Of a stretch of DNA of 64,000 nucleotides, positions 1 through 9,728 are shown piece by piece. Under the pieces are notes generated by a model. It was not told the origin of the DNA. It was given only the letters and a program-made list of their open reading frames with translations, and did no database searches. The stretch spans positions 682,001-746,000 of the forward strand of contig NZ_JBHLWM010000005.1 in the NCBI RefSeq assembly GCF_042432815.1, in the 5' to 3' direction. Position numbers and translations under genes: made by a program. Source of the DNA: Rhodopseudomonas telluris (GTDB lineage Bacteria > Pseudomonadota > Alphaproteobacteria > Rhizobiales > Xanthobacteraceae). Within the stretch, counting starts at the first letter, position 1, and the number at the start of each line of letters is the position of its first letter.

Positions 1-474
1 CTCAATGGCATCGAGGTGGCGCGAAAGTTTCTCGCCGCCTGCCCGGAATGCCGCGTGCTGGTGCTGACCGTGCACGAGGACGGCGCTTACTTACGGCAAT
101 TGCTCGATCTCGGCGTCTCCGGCTACGTGCTGAAGCGTTCCGCCACCGACGAGCTGATCCGCGGCATTCACGCGGTCGGAACCGGCGGCATCTATCTCGA
201 CCCGGCGATTGCCGGCCGCGCCATCGGCCGCGCCGCGCCGCACGTCCAGAACGGCGATGAGCACAGCGCGGTGTCGGAGCTCTCCACCCGCGAGATCGAA
301 GTGCTGCGGCTCGCCGCCGTCGGCCACAGCAACAAGACGATCGCGGCCAAGCTGCAGATCGGCGCCAAGAGCGTCGAGACCTACAAGGCCCGCGGCATGG
401 CCAAGCTCGGCTTCCATAATCGTGTCGAAGTGGTGCGCTTCGCGCTCAGCATGGGCTGGCTGTCCGACCCATAA
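1..474 (+). CDS. Response regulator, NarL/LuxR family (3' part only)
   Basis: The reading frame is open from base 1, so the gene starts upstream of the window and only about 157 C-terminal residues are seen. The first part is the end of a receiver domain, with the conserved lysine in YVLKRSA; the phospho-accepting Asp lies outside the window. A LuxR-type helix-turn-helix follows, opening with LSTREIEVLRLAAVGHSNK and continuing through the recognition-helix region KSVETYKARGMAKLG. Such proteins are phosphorylated by a sensor kinase and act as DNA-binding transcription factors. The partner kinase and target genes cannot be told from here. Confidence 0.9.
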   Translation, partial: LNGIEVARKFLAACPECRVLVLTVHEDGAYLRQLLDLGVSGYVLKRSATDELIRGIHAVGTGGIYLDPAIAGRAIGRAAPHVQNGDEHSAVSELSTREIEVLRLAAVGHSNKTIAAKLQIGAKSVETYKARGMAKLGFHNRVEVVRFALSMGWLSDP

Positions 475-594
475 GCCGGCCGCAACCGCCACATTTGCCC
501 GCGTGCGCGCGAGCCGCTAGCTTTCCCGCTGTCAAACCAACGTCTCGCTGGCGACACCGTCGCGAACCACCGAGACGACAGCGGGAGGAACTGA

Positions 595-1779
595 ATGACT
601 GCCGATCAGCAGACCGGAACGCCGCGCGCGAGCGCTTTCGCGGGGCTCCGCGTTCTGGATTTCTCGACCACCATCGCCGGCCCGCATTGCACCCGGATGC
701 TCGCCGACATGGGCGCCGAGGTGATCAAGATCGAATCGAGCGACGGCGACACGATGCGGAACCGGCCGCCGGTGCGGGGCGGCTACAGCACGGCATTCGG
801 TCAGCTCAATGTCGGCAAGAAGAGCGTCGTGCTCGACCTGAAATCCGCCGAGGGGCGTACTGCCGTGCAGCGGCTGGTCGCGACCGCCGATGTGCTGGTC
901 GAGAACTTCCGCCCCGGCGTGATGCAGCGGCTGAAGCTGGATTACGAGTCGCTGCGCGGGTTCAATCCGAAGCTGATCTACTGTTCGATCTCCGGCTACG
1001 GCCAGACCGGGCCGTCGGCCGAGCTGCCCGCCTATGCGCCGGCGATCCATGCGGCGTCCGGCTACGATCTGGCCCACCTCGCCTATCAGCCGGATCGCGA
1101 CCGGCCGGACTATTGCGGCATCTATCTCGCGGACGTCGTGTCCGGCGTCTACGCCTACGGCGCGATCGCCTCGGCGCTGTATCAGCGGCAGTCCACCGGC
1201 GCAGGTCAGCACATCGACGTGTCGATGCTGGAATCGATGCTCAGCCTGACGCTGAACGAGATGCAGGGCGCGCAATTCCCAATCAAGCGGCAATCGCGGC
1301 CGCAGTTCGGCCCGGTCGAAACCGCCGATGGCTATGTGATGATCGCGATCGCCAGCGAAAAGTCGTTCCGCAGCTTCATGCTCGCCGGCGGACATCCCGA
1401 ACTGATCACCGATCCGCGTTTCGCCGAGTATCACCACCGCCGCGACCATTGGGCGGAGCTGATGGACATCATGGAGACATGGTCGCGCACGCTGACCTCG
1501 CAGCAGTGCCTCGCCGCGCTCGACAAGCACGGCGTGCCCTGCTCGGCCTATCGCACGGTGGCCGAAGCAATGGCCGATCCGCAGACCGCGCATCGCGGGG
1601 CTTTTGCCGAGGTGCAGGACGGCGCCGGCACGTTCAAAGTCCTGAACCAGCCGTTCCGGCTGTCGGGAGGCAATCCCGCGCCGGATCCGATGGTCGCCAC
1701 GCTCGGGCAACACACCCGCGCGGTGCTCGCACAGGCTGGCTACTCGGATGAGGAGTTGGCGGGACTTGGCGTGAGCTGA
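595..1779 (+). CDS. CaiB/BaiF family CoA transferase
   Basis: A 394-residue protein, full length for class III CoA transferases, which move CoA between carboxylic acids through an aspartyl-CoA thioester. The N-terminus has the typical LRVLDFSTTIAGPHCTRMLADMGAEVIKIE stretch (shown here by its ends LRVLDFS and EVIKIE), followed by NVGKKSVVLDLK and DVLVENFRPGV. The probable catalytic Asp is about residue 190 in GIYLADVVSG. The start at 595 follows a GGGAGGAA ribosome site. It stands alone between a regulator and a repeat, so the acyl substrate is unknown; formyl-, succinyl- or other acyl-CoA donors are possible. Confidence 0.9.
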   Translation: MTADQQTGTPRASAFAGLRVLDFSTTIAGPHCTRMLADMGAEVIKIESSDGDTMRNRPPVRGGYSTAFGQLNVGKKSVVLDLKSAEGRTAVQRLVATADVLVENFRPGVMQRLKLDYESLRGFNPKLIYCSISGYGQTGPSAELPAYAPAIHAASGYDLAHLAYQPDRDRPDYCGIYLADVVSGVYAYGAIASALYQRQSTGAGQHIDVSMLESMLSLTLNEMQGAQFPIKRQSRPQFGPVETADGYVMIAIASEKSFRSFMLAGGHPELITDPRFAEYHHRRDHWAELMDIMETWSRTLTSQQCLAALDKHGVPCSAYRTVAEAMADPQTAHRGAFAEVQDGAGTFKVLNQPFRLSGGNPAPDPMVATLGQHTRAVLAQAGYSDEELAGLGVS

Positions 1780-1834
1780 GCTCTCCCTCGAGTTTAGTGA
1801 AGCTCGCGAGTTACGCCTGTGCCACGAGCATAGC

Positions 1835-1929
1835 CTCATGGTGAGGAGGCGCGTAGCGCCGTCTCGAACCATGAGCCTCAGGCACTGCGTGGCCACATCC
1901 TTCGAGACGCCCGGCTCCTCAGGATGAGG
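1835..1929 (+). repeat. Palindromic intergenic repeat, family A, copy 1
   Basis: Opens with ctcatggtgaggaggcgcg, has a central gccgtctcgaaccatg block and closes with catccttcgagacgcccggctcctcaggatgagg-type sequence. The same element recurs near 24294, 28267, 35471, 42934 and 57567. It lies between two convergent genes, the CoA transferase and the DUF2249 gene. Confidence 0.9.
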
Positions 1930-1982
1930 GTCGGTGCCTGCGGAAACCGCATCGCTTCAATCCACCGATGGATGCCTCTCAG

Positions 1983-2231
1983 CTACGCCGCGCGGCGGAG
2001 CTGCACGCGCCACAGCTCCGGGCCTTCTTCCAGATAGGTCCACTGGCAATCGTCACCATGCACGGCCTCGAAGAAATACTTCAGCGGGCGCGGGTCGTGG
2101 TCCACGACGATCTGCATGCCCTGGCCGGGCTGCAGATTGTCGAACAGGCGCGGAATGATTTCGTGGCGCTGCTGATGCGGAATCTGGCGGACGTCGAGAA
2201 TTCGTTCACCCGTAGTGGCAGCTTCGGTCAT
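1983..2231 (-). CDS. DUF2249 domain protein
   Basis: An 82-residue cytoplasmic protein with the DUF2249 pattern: ILDVRQIPHQQRHEIIPRLF near the start, then LQPGQGMQIVVDHDPRPL and a closing ELWRVQL. This family is often encoded beside denitrification and NO-metabolism genes; its biochemical role is not settled. The gene lies 36 bp downstream of nnrS on the same strand, so it is probably the second gene of an nnrS operon under the NnrR-like site at 3559-3572. Confidence 0.85.
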   Translation of the reverse strand: MTEAATTGERILDVRQIPHQQRHEIIPRLFDNLQPGQGMQIVVDHDPRPLKYFFEAVHGDDCQWTYLEEGPELWRVQLRRAA

Positions 2232-2267
2232 CGCAGATCATCCTTTCAGGTCGGTGAGACGTCGAAC

Positions 2268-3488
2268 TCAGTGCAGCTTGCCGCGCGCGAGCAGGGTCGG
2301 GCCGTAGCTCAGAGCAAAGCCGAGGAAGGCGACGGACCAACCGAGCGCGGCGACATGCAGCAGCGGATCGCTCAAGGCCGGAGCCAGCGCGGCGCCGATC
2401 CGCGTTGCCACAGCAACCAGCGCGGCGAGATACACCGCCTGCGTCGCCCACGAGGCCTCGAGCTTCTGCCCGGTGTGGCCGAGCGAGGCGCGGGTCATCA
2501 CCGCCAGTGTCATGAGTCCGGCGCCTCCGACCATCCAGGCGTGAATGCCGGCGCTGGCGGGTGCCAGCCCGAACGCCGCGCAGGCGCCGAGCAGGAAACC
2601 GAGCGGCACGAAGAAGTAACCGACATGCAGCACCAGCAGCAGCCGGTCGCGCCACGTGCGGTCGCCGGCCCAGCGCGCCAGCCGCACCAGGTGCAACACG
2701 CCAGCCATCGCCAGCGCGGAGCCGGTGACCTGACCCGACGGCCGCACGATCCACAGCAGCAGCGTCGCGGCGCTAAAGGCGAGGATCACCATGTCGACCT
2801 TGTTGAAGGGCTGCGGCAGCCGGCCGGGATTTTCGCGCACCAGCCAGTTGCGGGTGAAGCTCGGCGTGATCCGGCCGCCGATCAGCGCGATCAGCATGAT
2901 CACCACCGCGATGCCGGCGCGGATGCCGTAGTCGGCCGCTCCGTTGAAATGCGCTTCGATGTGGAAGGCGATGTTGCCGATCAGCAGCAGCGACAGCAGC
3001 GCGACGACGTTGAGGTTGCGCCAGTTCTTGCCGGCGACGATCTCGCGCGCCGCTGCGAGCGCGACCGCGAGCAGGAAACTCGCATCGACCAGCAGCGCGA
3101 TCAGCCAGCCGGTGTCGGCGGAGAAGGTCACGCACAGCCGGCCGGCGAGCCAGATCAACACCAGGGTAAGCAGTGGCCGGCCCTGCAGCGGCAACCGGCC
3201 GGTCCAGTTCGGAATGGCGGTGAGCAGGAAGCCGGTGATCACCGCCGGCAGATAGCCGTACAGCATCTCGTGGACGTGCCAGTCGCGCGGGGCGAACGCG
3301 GTCTGCAGCGTCAGCTCGCCGTGATACACCGGCAGCCACAGCAGTACGGCGACCGCGGCGAAGACTGCGCCGAGCATGAAAAATGGCCGGAAGCCGGCGG
3401 ACAGCACCGTCCAGCCGGTGTGCGAGCGATAACGCGGCACCGGATTGCGCTTCGGCGCGGTGGAGGATTCGACTGTCGTGCTGCTCAT
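2268..3488 (-). CDS. nnrS: NnrS family haem/copper membrane protein
   Basis: A polytopic inner-membrane protein of about 406 residues with roughly 12 hydrophobic segments. The diagnostic N-terminal motif is SGFRPFFMLGA, followed by WHVHEMLYGY and ITGFLLTAIPNWTGR, which hold conserved His and Trp residues. NnrS proteins bind haem and copper and help cells withstand nitric oxide or use it in denitrification. The start was placed at the Met of MSSTTVESS (3488); the frame is open 28 codons further upstream, but that stretch overlaps the regulatory site. It is followed by the DUF2249 gene, and nnrU lies upstream on the same strand behind a repeat. Confidence 0.93.
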   Translation of the reverse strand: MSSTTVESSTAPKRNPVPRYRSHTGWTVLSAGFRPFFMLGAVFAAVAVLLWLPVYHGELTLQTAFAPRDWHVHEMLYGYLPAVITGFLLTAIPNWTGRLPLQGRPLLTLVLIWLAGRLCVTFSADTGWLIALLVDASFLLAVALAAAREIVAGKNWRNLNVVALLSLLLIGNIAFHIEAHFNGAADYGIRAGIAVVIMLIALIGGRITPSFTRNWLVRENPGRLPQPFNKVDMVILAFSAATLLLWIVRPSGQVTGSALAMAGVLHLVRLARWAGDRTWRDRLLLVLHVGYFFVPLGFLLGACAAFGLAPASAGIHAWMVGGAGLMTLAVMTRASLGHTGQKLEASWATQAVYLAALVAVATRIGAALAPALSDPLLHVAALGWSVAFLGFALSYGPTLLARGKLH

Positions 3489-3558
3489 GGCGTTCACCGG
3501 ATCGAGCCGGCACTGCTCCGCCGGCCTCTCCTGTCTAGGCCGGGCTCCCGCAGCATGG

Positions 3559-3572
3559 TTGTGCCAGCACAA
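3559..3572 (-). promoter_or_regulatory. NnrR/FNR-type binding site upstream of nnrS
   Basis: The 14 bases ttgtgccagcacaa are a perfect inverted repeat TTGTG-N4-CACAA, matching the TTG-N8-CAA frame of Crp/Fnr regulators and the NnrR form in particular. It lies about 70 bp before the nnrS start codon. Function is inferred from sequence and context. Confidence 0.75.
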
Positions 3573-3609
3573 ACTCGCGAACGATTAGCGGGTGACGCCA
3601 CCACGAAGC

Positions 3610-3690
3610 CGTCATTGCGAGCGAAGCGAAGCAATCCAGCTCAGTGCACGGAGCTGGATTGCTTCGTCGCTTCGCTCCTCGCAATGACGG
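3610..3690. repeat. Palindromic repeat, family B, copy 1
   Basis: An 80-bp near-palindrome bounded by cgtcattgcgag and ctcgcaatgacgg, with arms containing gcaatccagctc and gagctggattgc. It lies between nnrS and nnrU. A second copy in the opposite orientation is at 4416-4496. Confidence 0.9.
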
Positions 3691-3693
3691 AGG

Positions 3694-4386
3694 TTAAGGC
3701 AGGGGCGAGACGCCGATGACGTAGGGGTGGAGCAGTAACAGCGACAGCCACGCGGCTAGACCCAAGCCGAAGCGCAGCAGGCTGATGCGGCGGAGATCCG
3801 GGCGAAAGCGACCGGTGATCAGCGCCGCGAACGGCCAGAACGAAGTGCGGGCCGCAAGCCTCGCCCAGATTTCCACGCCAAGCTGCCGCCGCCTGCGGCG
3901 ATCGATGATCGCCATGCCGGCGAGCGCGATCAGTGCGAAGAAGCCGAACAGCACCCCATGGGCGAGATCGCCGTTCGGCACCACATGCGCCGCCGCCCAC
4001 AGCCCGATTGCCCAGAGCAATGGATGCCGAACCACGCCGACAATGCCGGGATGCTCCGGATCGAACCGCTTGCGCGGATCGCCGCCAAACGACAGCGGAT
4101 TGGCGGCGCCGACGCCGAAGGCGGCGAGCTGGCAGGCCAGCGGCAGCGCCAGATTCGGCGCCCACATCTGCCAGCGCTCGAACGGCCACAGCTCGACGAA
4201 CGGCGCGCGGCCCGCGGCGATGATCAGCCAGGTCAGGACGATCAGGGACTCGATGCTGTAGGCGGCCAGAAAGCCGCCCTCGCCCAGCGCGCCGACCAGC
4301 TTCGCCCGCACCGCCGGTCGCGCAGGGATCGCGTGGCTGAGCAGAAAGACCGTGAAAGCGGCGATGAATTCGGTCCAGCCGGTCAA
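3694..4386 (-). CDS. nnrU: NnrU family membrane protein
   Basis: About 230 residues with hydrophobic segments typical of the NnrU family, relatives of NnrS-linked proteins needed for normal nitrite/NO metabolism in denitrifying alphaproteobacteria. Family motifs include FLLSHAIPARPAVR near the N-terminus and DPEHPGIVGVVRHPLLWA in the middle. The start is uncertain: the frame runs back to 4446, but that part lies in repeat B2 and encodes repeat-type residues (LRRFAPRND). A TTG at 4386, just before GWTEFIAAFTVFLL, better fits the family. The gene is bracketed by two inverted copies of repeat B. Confidence 0.85.
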   Translation of the reverse strand: MTGWTEFIAAFTVFLLSHAIPARPAVRAKLVGALGEGGFLAAYSIESLIVLTWLIIAAGRAPFVELWPFERWQMWAPNLALPLACQLAAFGVGAANPLSFGGDPRKRFDPEHPGIVGVVRHPLLWAIGLWAAAHVVPNGDLAHGVLFGFFALIALAGMAIIDRRRRRQLGVEIWARLAARTSFWPFAALITGRFRPDLRRISLLRFGLGLAAWLSLLLLHPYVIGVSPLP

Positions 4387-4415
4387 GGGGGATGCCCACG
4401 TGTTGCCTCGCGGCT

Positions 4416-4496
4416 CGTCATTGCGAGGAGCAAAGCGACGAAGCAATCCAGCTCAGTGCATGGAGCTGGATTGCTTCGCTTCGCTCGCAATGACGG
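4416..4496. repeat. Palindromic repeat, family B, copy 2
   Basis: Same 80-bp element as at 3610-3690 but in opposite orientation: the longer arm (gaggagcaaagcgacgaag) is on the left here and on the right there. It lies immediately upstream of nnrU and may overlap its leader. Confidence 0.9.
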
Positions 4497-4551
4497 AGAG
4501 ACGCGAAGACGTTTTGCTCGCCGACGATCGATCGCCGTGCCGGTTCCGACG

Positions 4552-4561
4552 TTGTCGCAGG

Positions 4562-4565
<4 letters not shown>
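4552..4565 (-). promoter_or_regulatory. Weak FNR/NnrR-like site upstream of nnrU
   Basis: ttgtcgcaggtcaa fits TTG-N8-CAA with a 4/5 symmetric half-site. It overlaps the pgm stop codon and lies about 165 bp before the proposed nnrU start. The motif is short enough to occur by chance, so support is mainly contextual. Confidence 0.3.
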
Positions 4566-6214
<1,649 letters not shown>

Positions 6215-6325
6215 TTCGCACTCCATTACTCGGACCAGACTCGATCCCTCGCCTGCCGCGCGGCAGCCGTCAAGGCCGCTGCGGTTCCTTCCGGCGAATA
6301 CAGCGTGAAAGGCGCAGCGTGCCTG

Positions 6326-7159
6326 CTACGGGCCCATCGCCCGCGGGTCGTTGTGCAGTTGCTTGAGGTCGATCGGACTGACCTTGCTGTTGGCCGGCTC
6401 GGCCAGGAACTGATCCAGCGTCGCCTGGATGCGGGACTTGACGCTCTCCGGCCCACGATCGCTGAGTTCGTTGTGCTGCGCGCCGGTGTCGACAATCTCG
6501 ATGCCGGCCTGCTTGGCGATCTTGGAATCCGGCAGCACGCCGGGGTCGGTCTTGAAGTGCGGGTCCTCGGAGCGGAACGACAGGATCTTGGCGGCGCCGG
6601 ACGTAACGAAGGGTACCCGCAGATTGTCGAGCGTCACCACCCGCCGCACCAGTTCCGGGTGCTGCTGGGCGAAGAACATCGAGATGTCGCCGCCGTTGGA
6701 ATGGCCGACCAGCGTGAGATGGTCGTAGTCGGCCCCCGGCACCAGCTTCTTGAGCTCATGGATCGCGAAGAAGATGTTCTTCTCGCCGCGCTCGTAGACT
6801 TTCAGCCGGCCAACATAGAGCGATCCCTGATTTGTCATCAGAGGCGCGTCCGTCGGCAGATCATGCTGGATGCTGGCGACCAGATAACCGCGCGCGGCAA
6901 GCACGTTGGCGAGGAACGAGTACTCAGAATTCTTGACGGTGTTGCCGTGGCTGACGATCGCGACCGGCAAGGTCGACAGGCCGGCCTCGGCCTTCATCTC
7001 CGCGTCACGGCGCACCGCCAGGTCGACAGCGATCGGACGCTTTCGCGCCTCGTCGTAGAACGTCAGGTTCTCGTGCCGGATCGCCCAGTGGCTGAAGGTG
7101 AAGTACGCCGCCGCCGCCACGGCGCTCAGTCCCAACAGCACGGTTAACGGTCGCTTCAT
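6326..7159 (-). CDS. Alpha/beta hydrolase, membrane-anchored or secreted
   Basis: About 277 residues. The first 25 (KRPLTVLLGLSAVAAAAYF) form a signal anchor or signal peptide, so the enzyme probably acts in the periplasm. The nucleophile elbow is GHSNGG near residue 160, with an upstream VAIVSHGNTV oxyanion-type strand and a late His in TGAQHNELSD. This resembles dienelactone-hydrolase/platelet-activating-factor-acetylhydrolase-like families. No substrate can be named. It is oriented like pgm but separated from it by about 110 bp. Confidence 0.8.
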   Translation of the reverse strand: MKRPLTVLLGLSAVAAAAYFTFSHWAIRHENLTFYDEARKRPIAVDLAVRRDAEMKAEAGLSTLPVAIVSHGNTVKNSEYSFLANVLAARGYLVASIQHDLPTDAPLMTNQGSLYVGRLKVYERGEKNIFFAIHELKKLVPGADYDHLTLVGHSNGGDISMFFAQQHPELVRRVVTLDNLRVPFVTSGAAKILSFRSEDPHFKTDPGVLPDSKIAKQAGIEIVDTGAQHNELSDRGPESVKSRIQATLDQFLAEPANSKVSPIDLKQLHNDPRAMGP

Positions 7160-7306
7160 CGCCAATCCCTGCGGCCCCTCTACACAGACTCCATTTGGGC
7201 CATGAGTTTAGCGCCGAAAGATCATTGTCTAGAATGAGATGGATTAAATTTTCGACAGCAGATTGATCGCTGCAGTGCAAAATCAACAGGCGCGTCGCCA
7301 CATCGT

Positions 7307-7681
7307 TCAGGAGGTGAGCTCGCGTAGCAGGTGCGTCACCTGACGTGTGGTGTAGGGCTTTGGCAGGAAACGTCCGCCATCCGGCAGATCATCCCCCGAC
7401 ACCTTCACGCGTCCCGAGGTGGCGATGATCTTGATCGGCGGCCAGCGACCGCGCACCGCACGAGCGAGCTTCAATCCGTCCATCGATCCCGGAATCTGAA
7501 TGTCGGTGAACACCACGCGAATGTCGTCTCGGCTCTCAAGGATGCGGATCGCCTCGTCTGCCGTGCCGGCTTCCACCACGCTGAAGCCAGCTTCCTCGAC
7601 GATATCCACCGCGTTCATTCGTAGAAGCGCTTCGTCTTCGACGATCAGCACGACCGGCCTGCTGCTCACCAAATCCGACAT
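7307..7681 (-). CDS. Single-domain response regulator (CheY-like receiver)
   Basis: A 124-residue receiver domain with no output domain. The acidic pair is in LIVEDEALLRMN (residues 15-16), the phospho-acceptor Asp is about residue 60 in VVFTDIQIPGSMDG, and the conserved Lys is in FLPKPYTT. Proteins of this form in alphaproteobacteria often work with HWE-type or hybrid histidine kinases in phosphorelay or general stress pathways. No kinase gene is adjacent, so the partner is unknown. Confidence 0.9.
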   Translation of the reverse strand: MSDLVSSRPVVLIVEDEALLRMNAVDIVEEAGFSVVEAGTADEAIRILESRDDIRVVFTDIQIPGSMDGLKLARAVRGRWPPIKIIATSGRVKVSGDDLPDGGRFLPKPYTTRQVTHLLRELTS

Positions 7682-7807
7682 CCATCAACCTCTCCCTGAA
7701 GACCAGTCCAAGGTTTCAGGAGAGACTTCGTTCCGGAAAACTCTCGCTTTCGTAGAAATCTCAACAGGGTTCGCCGATGTCGACCACTTCGGTCGAGCGT
7801 CCGGAAC

Positions 7808-8644
7808 TCACAGCAGCTTGCCGTCGGGACCGAAGAACGGATGCGGACCGTCGAAGTTACCGATCGGAATCTGATGGGTGACGAGATCGCCAAAGCCGTC
7901 ATCGGCGAACCAGGCGTGCAGATGAAAAGCCGGCGGTTCGACGCGAAAGGAAGGCTCATCGAGGTCGCCCAGGTCGAGCGCGACGGCATGGTTGGGCGCG
8001 GGGCAGATCGTCGCCGGGATCCCGGCAAACTGGGTGAGCGCAGCCCGGTGGACGTGCCCGGCCGCGATGAGGCGGACCCAGGGATAGCGCTCGACGATCG
8101 TGGCAAACTCGGCCGCATTGCGCAGGTTCTGCCGGTCCATGTGCCAGATGCCGGTTCGGAATGGCGGATGGTGGAGGAACAGCAGCGCCGGCCGGTGATC
8201 GGAGCAGGACAGGATGGCGTCGAGCCATCGCAGCGTCGCGCCGTCGAGTTCGCCGTGCGGCTGACCCGGCACGCTTGAATCGAGCAGCACGACGTCGAGC
8301 TCCTCGACCGGCTGGAGCTGATTGAGCGGCCCCTCCGCAGGGAACAGCGGCTGCGGGAAACAGCGCCGCATCAGTTCGCGCGAATCGTGGTTGCCGGGAA
8401 TGGCGACGAACGGAATTTCGAGCGGCGCCAGCAGCCGTGCTAAATGCGCGTACTCATCCTCGGTCGGCGTATCGGCGAGATCGCCGGAGATCACGACGAG
8501 ATCGGGCCGCGGCGCGAGTTCATTCAACGTGGCGACGCAGCGGGCCAGCGCTCGCGCGGTGTCGACCCTGCCATAAGCGAGGCTACCGGGCGCCTTGATG
8601 TGCGGGTCCGAGATCTGCGCAATCAGGATCGGCCTTCGGGTCAT
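7808..8644 (-). CDS. GpdQ-like metallophosphodiesterase
   Basis: A 278-residue calcineurin-type phosphoesterase. All metal-binding motifs are visible: D13 and H15 in ISDPHI, D55 in SGDLAD, N85-H86 in PGNHD, the HH of FLHHPP and the final GHVH. The spacing and the start (SDPHIK...AYGRVDTAR) resemble class III enzymes such as GpdQ (glycerophosphodiesterase) and CpdA (cAMP phosphodiesterase). As last gene of an ABC importer operon headed by a Pho box, it most likely hydrolyses the imported phosphodiester. The lack of a signal peptide means hydrolysis in the cytoplasm. Confidence 0.85.
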   Translation of the reverse strand: MTRRPILIAQISDPHIKAPGSLAYGRVDTARALARCVATLNELAPRPDLVVISGDLADTPTEDEYAHLARLLAPLEIPFVAIPGNHDSRELMRRCFPQPLFPAEGPLNQLQPVEELDVVLLDSSVPGQPHGELDGATLRWLDAILSCSDHRPALLFLHHPPFRTGIWHMDRQNLRNAAEFATIVERYPWVRLIAAGHVHRAALTQFAGIPATICPAPNHAVALDLGDLDEPSFRVEPPAFHLHAWFADDGFGDLVTHQIPIGNFDGPHPFFGPDGKLL

Positions 8645-8666
8645 CGTGTTTTCCTATCAGCTCTGT

Positions 8667-9728
8667 TTACGCGGCATCGGGTAGCAGCCGGATTGCGTCC
8701 GGTGCGACTGCGAGCCCGACCGTATCGCCGGCCCGGATCGTCGCCCCGTTCGGCGCTTCGATCGTCAGCGGTTTGTCGGCTGCGCCCGCGACCACCACAC
8801 GCTGGCGATCGCCGACGAAGCTGACGCTCTCCACCCGGCCGGCAAGCGTGGCCGCCTCAACCGCGACGATGCCGATCGTCTCGGGCCTGATCATCGCGAC
8901 GGCATGCGTCTGTGACACGTTTTCGGCCACGGTCAGGAAGCCGCCCGGCAGGCGAAGCCGGCGCTCGACGACCTCGGCTTCGAGGATATTGGCGGCGCCG
9001 ACGAATTCGGCAACGAAACGGCTCACCGGGCGAAAATAGATCTCGCGCGGCGCGCCGATCTGCGCGATCGCCCCCTTGCTCATCACCACGATCCGATCGC
9101 CGAGCGCCATCGCTTCCGCCTGATCGTGGGTAACGTAGATCGTGGTGATGCCGAGCGAACGCAACAGCCGATCGAGCTCGCCGCGCAACCGGTCGCGCAG
9201 CGCGGCGTCGAGCGCGGTCAGAGGTTCATCGAGCAACAATACCGCCGGTCGGATCGCGACCGCGCGGGCGAGCGCAACGCGCTGGCGTTGGCCGCCCGAC
9301 AGCTGATCGATCCGCCGGTCTTCGAGGCCGGTGATGTTGGTCAGCGCCACCAGCTCGGCAATGCGCGTGGCGCGCTCGCGCGCAGGCACGCCGCGGATCT
9401 TGAGGCCGTAGCCGATATTCTCGGCGACCGTCATGTTCGGGAACAGCGCGTAGGACTGAAACACCATGCCGACATTGCGCTTCTCGATCGGCACCGCGGT
9501 GACGTCGGCGCCGTCGAACAACACCCGGCCGCTCGCACCCGGTCGTTCGAGCCCGGCAATGATCCGCAGCATCGTGGTCTTGCCGCAGCCGGATGGGCCG
9601 AGCAGCACCAGCGTCTCGCCGCGTGCGATGTCGAGTGTCGCAGGCTCGAGCGCTCGCGTCCCGTCGGCGAAGGTCTTGCTGCAAGCCTCGATCCGCACCG
9701 ACACGCCGTGTCCGGCATCCGCCTTCAT
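8667..9728 (-). CDS. ABC importer ATP-binding protein (UgpC/PotA type)
   Basis: A 353-residue ATPase: Walker A GPSGCGKTT, signature LSGGQRQRVALARA, Walker B VLLLDEPLTALD, H-loop VTHDQAEA, and a C-terminal TOBE-like domain from about residue 240. It energises uptake through the two permeases encoded upstream. Its ATG overlaps the stop of the permease gene by four bases (ATGA), indicating translational coupling. The phosphodiesterase gene follows 22 bp downstream. Confidence 0.93.
   Translation of the reverse strand: MKADAGHGVSVRIEACSKTFADGTRALEPATLDIARGETLVLLGPSGCGKTTMLRIIAGLERPGASGRVLFDGADVTAVPIEKRNVGMVFQSYALFPNMTVAENIGYGLKIRGVPARERATRIAELVALTNITGLEDRRIDQLSGGQRQRVALARAVAIRPAVLLLDEPLTALDAALRDRLRGELDRLLRSLGITTIYVTHDQAEAMALGDRIVVMSKGAIAQIGAPREIYFRPVSRFVAEFVGAANILEAEVVERRLRLPGGFLTVAENVSQTHAVAMIRPETIGIVAVEAATLAGRVESVSFVGDRQRVVVAGAADKPLTIEAPNGATIRAGDTVGLAVAPDAIRLLPDAA

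Noticed and set aside
2206..2754. Open frames overlapping nnrS and similar long frames opposite pgm, ilvD and urease genes
   Set aside because: They are Arg/Ala/Gly-rich shadow frames caused by high GC and lie over genes with clear family motifs.
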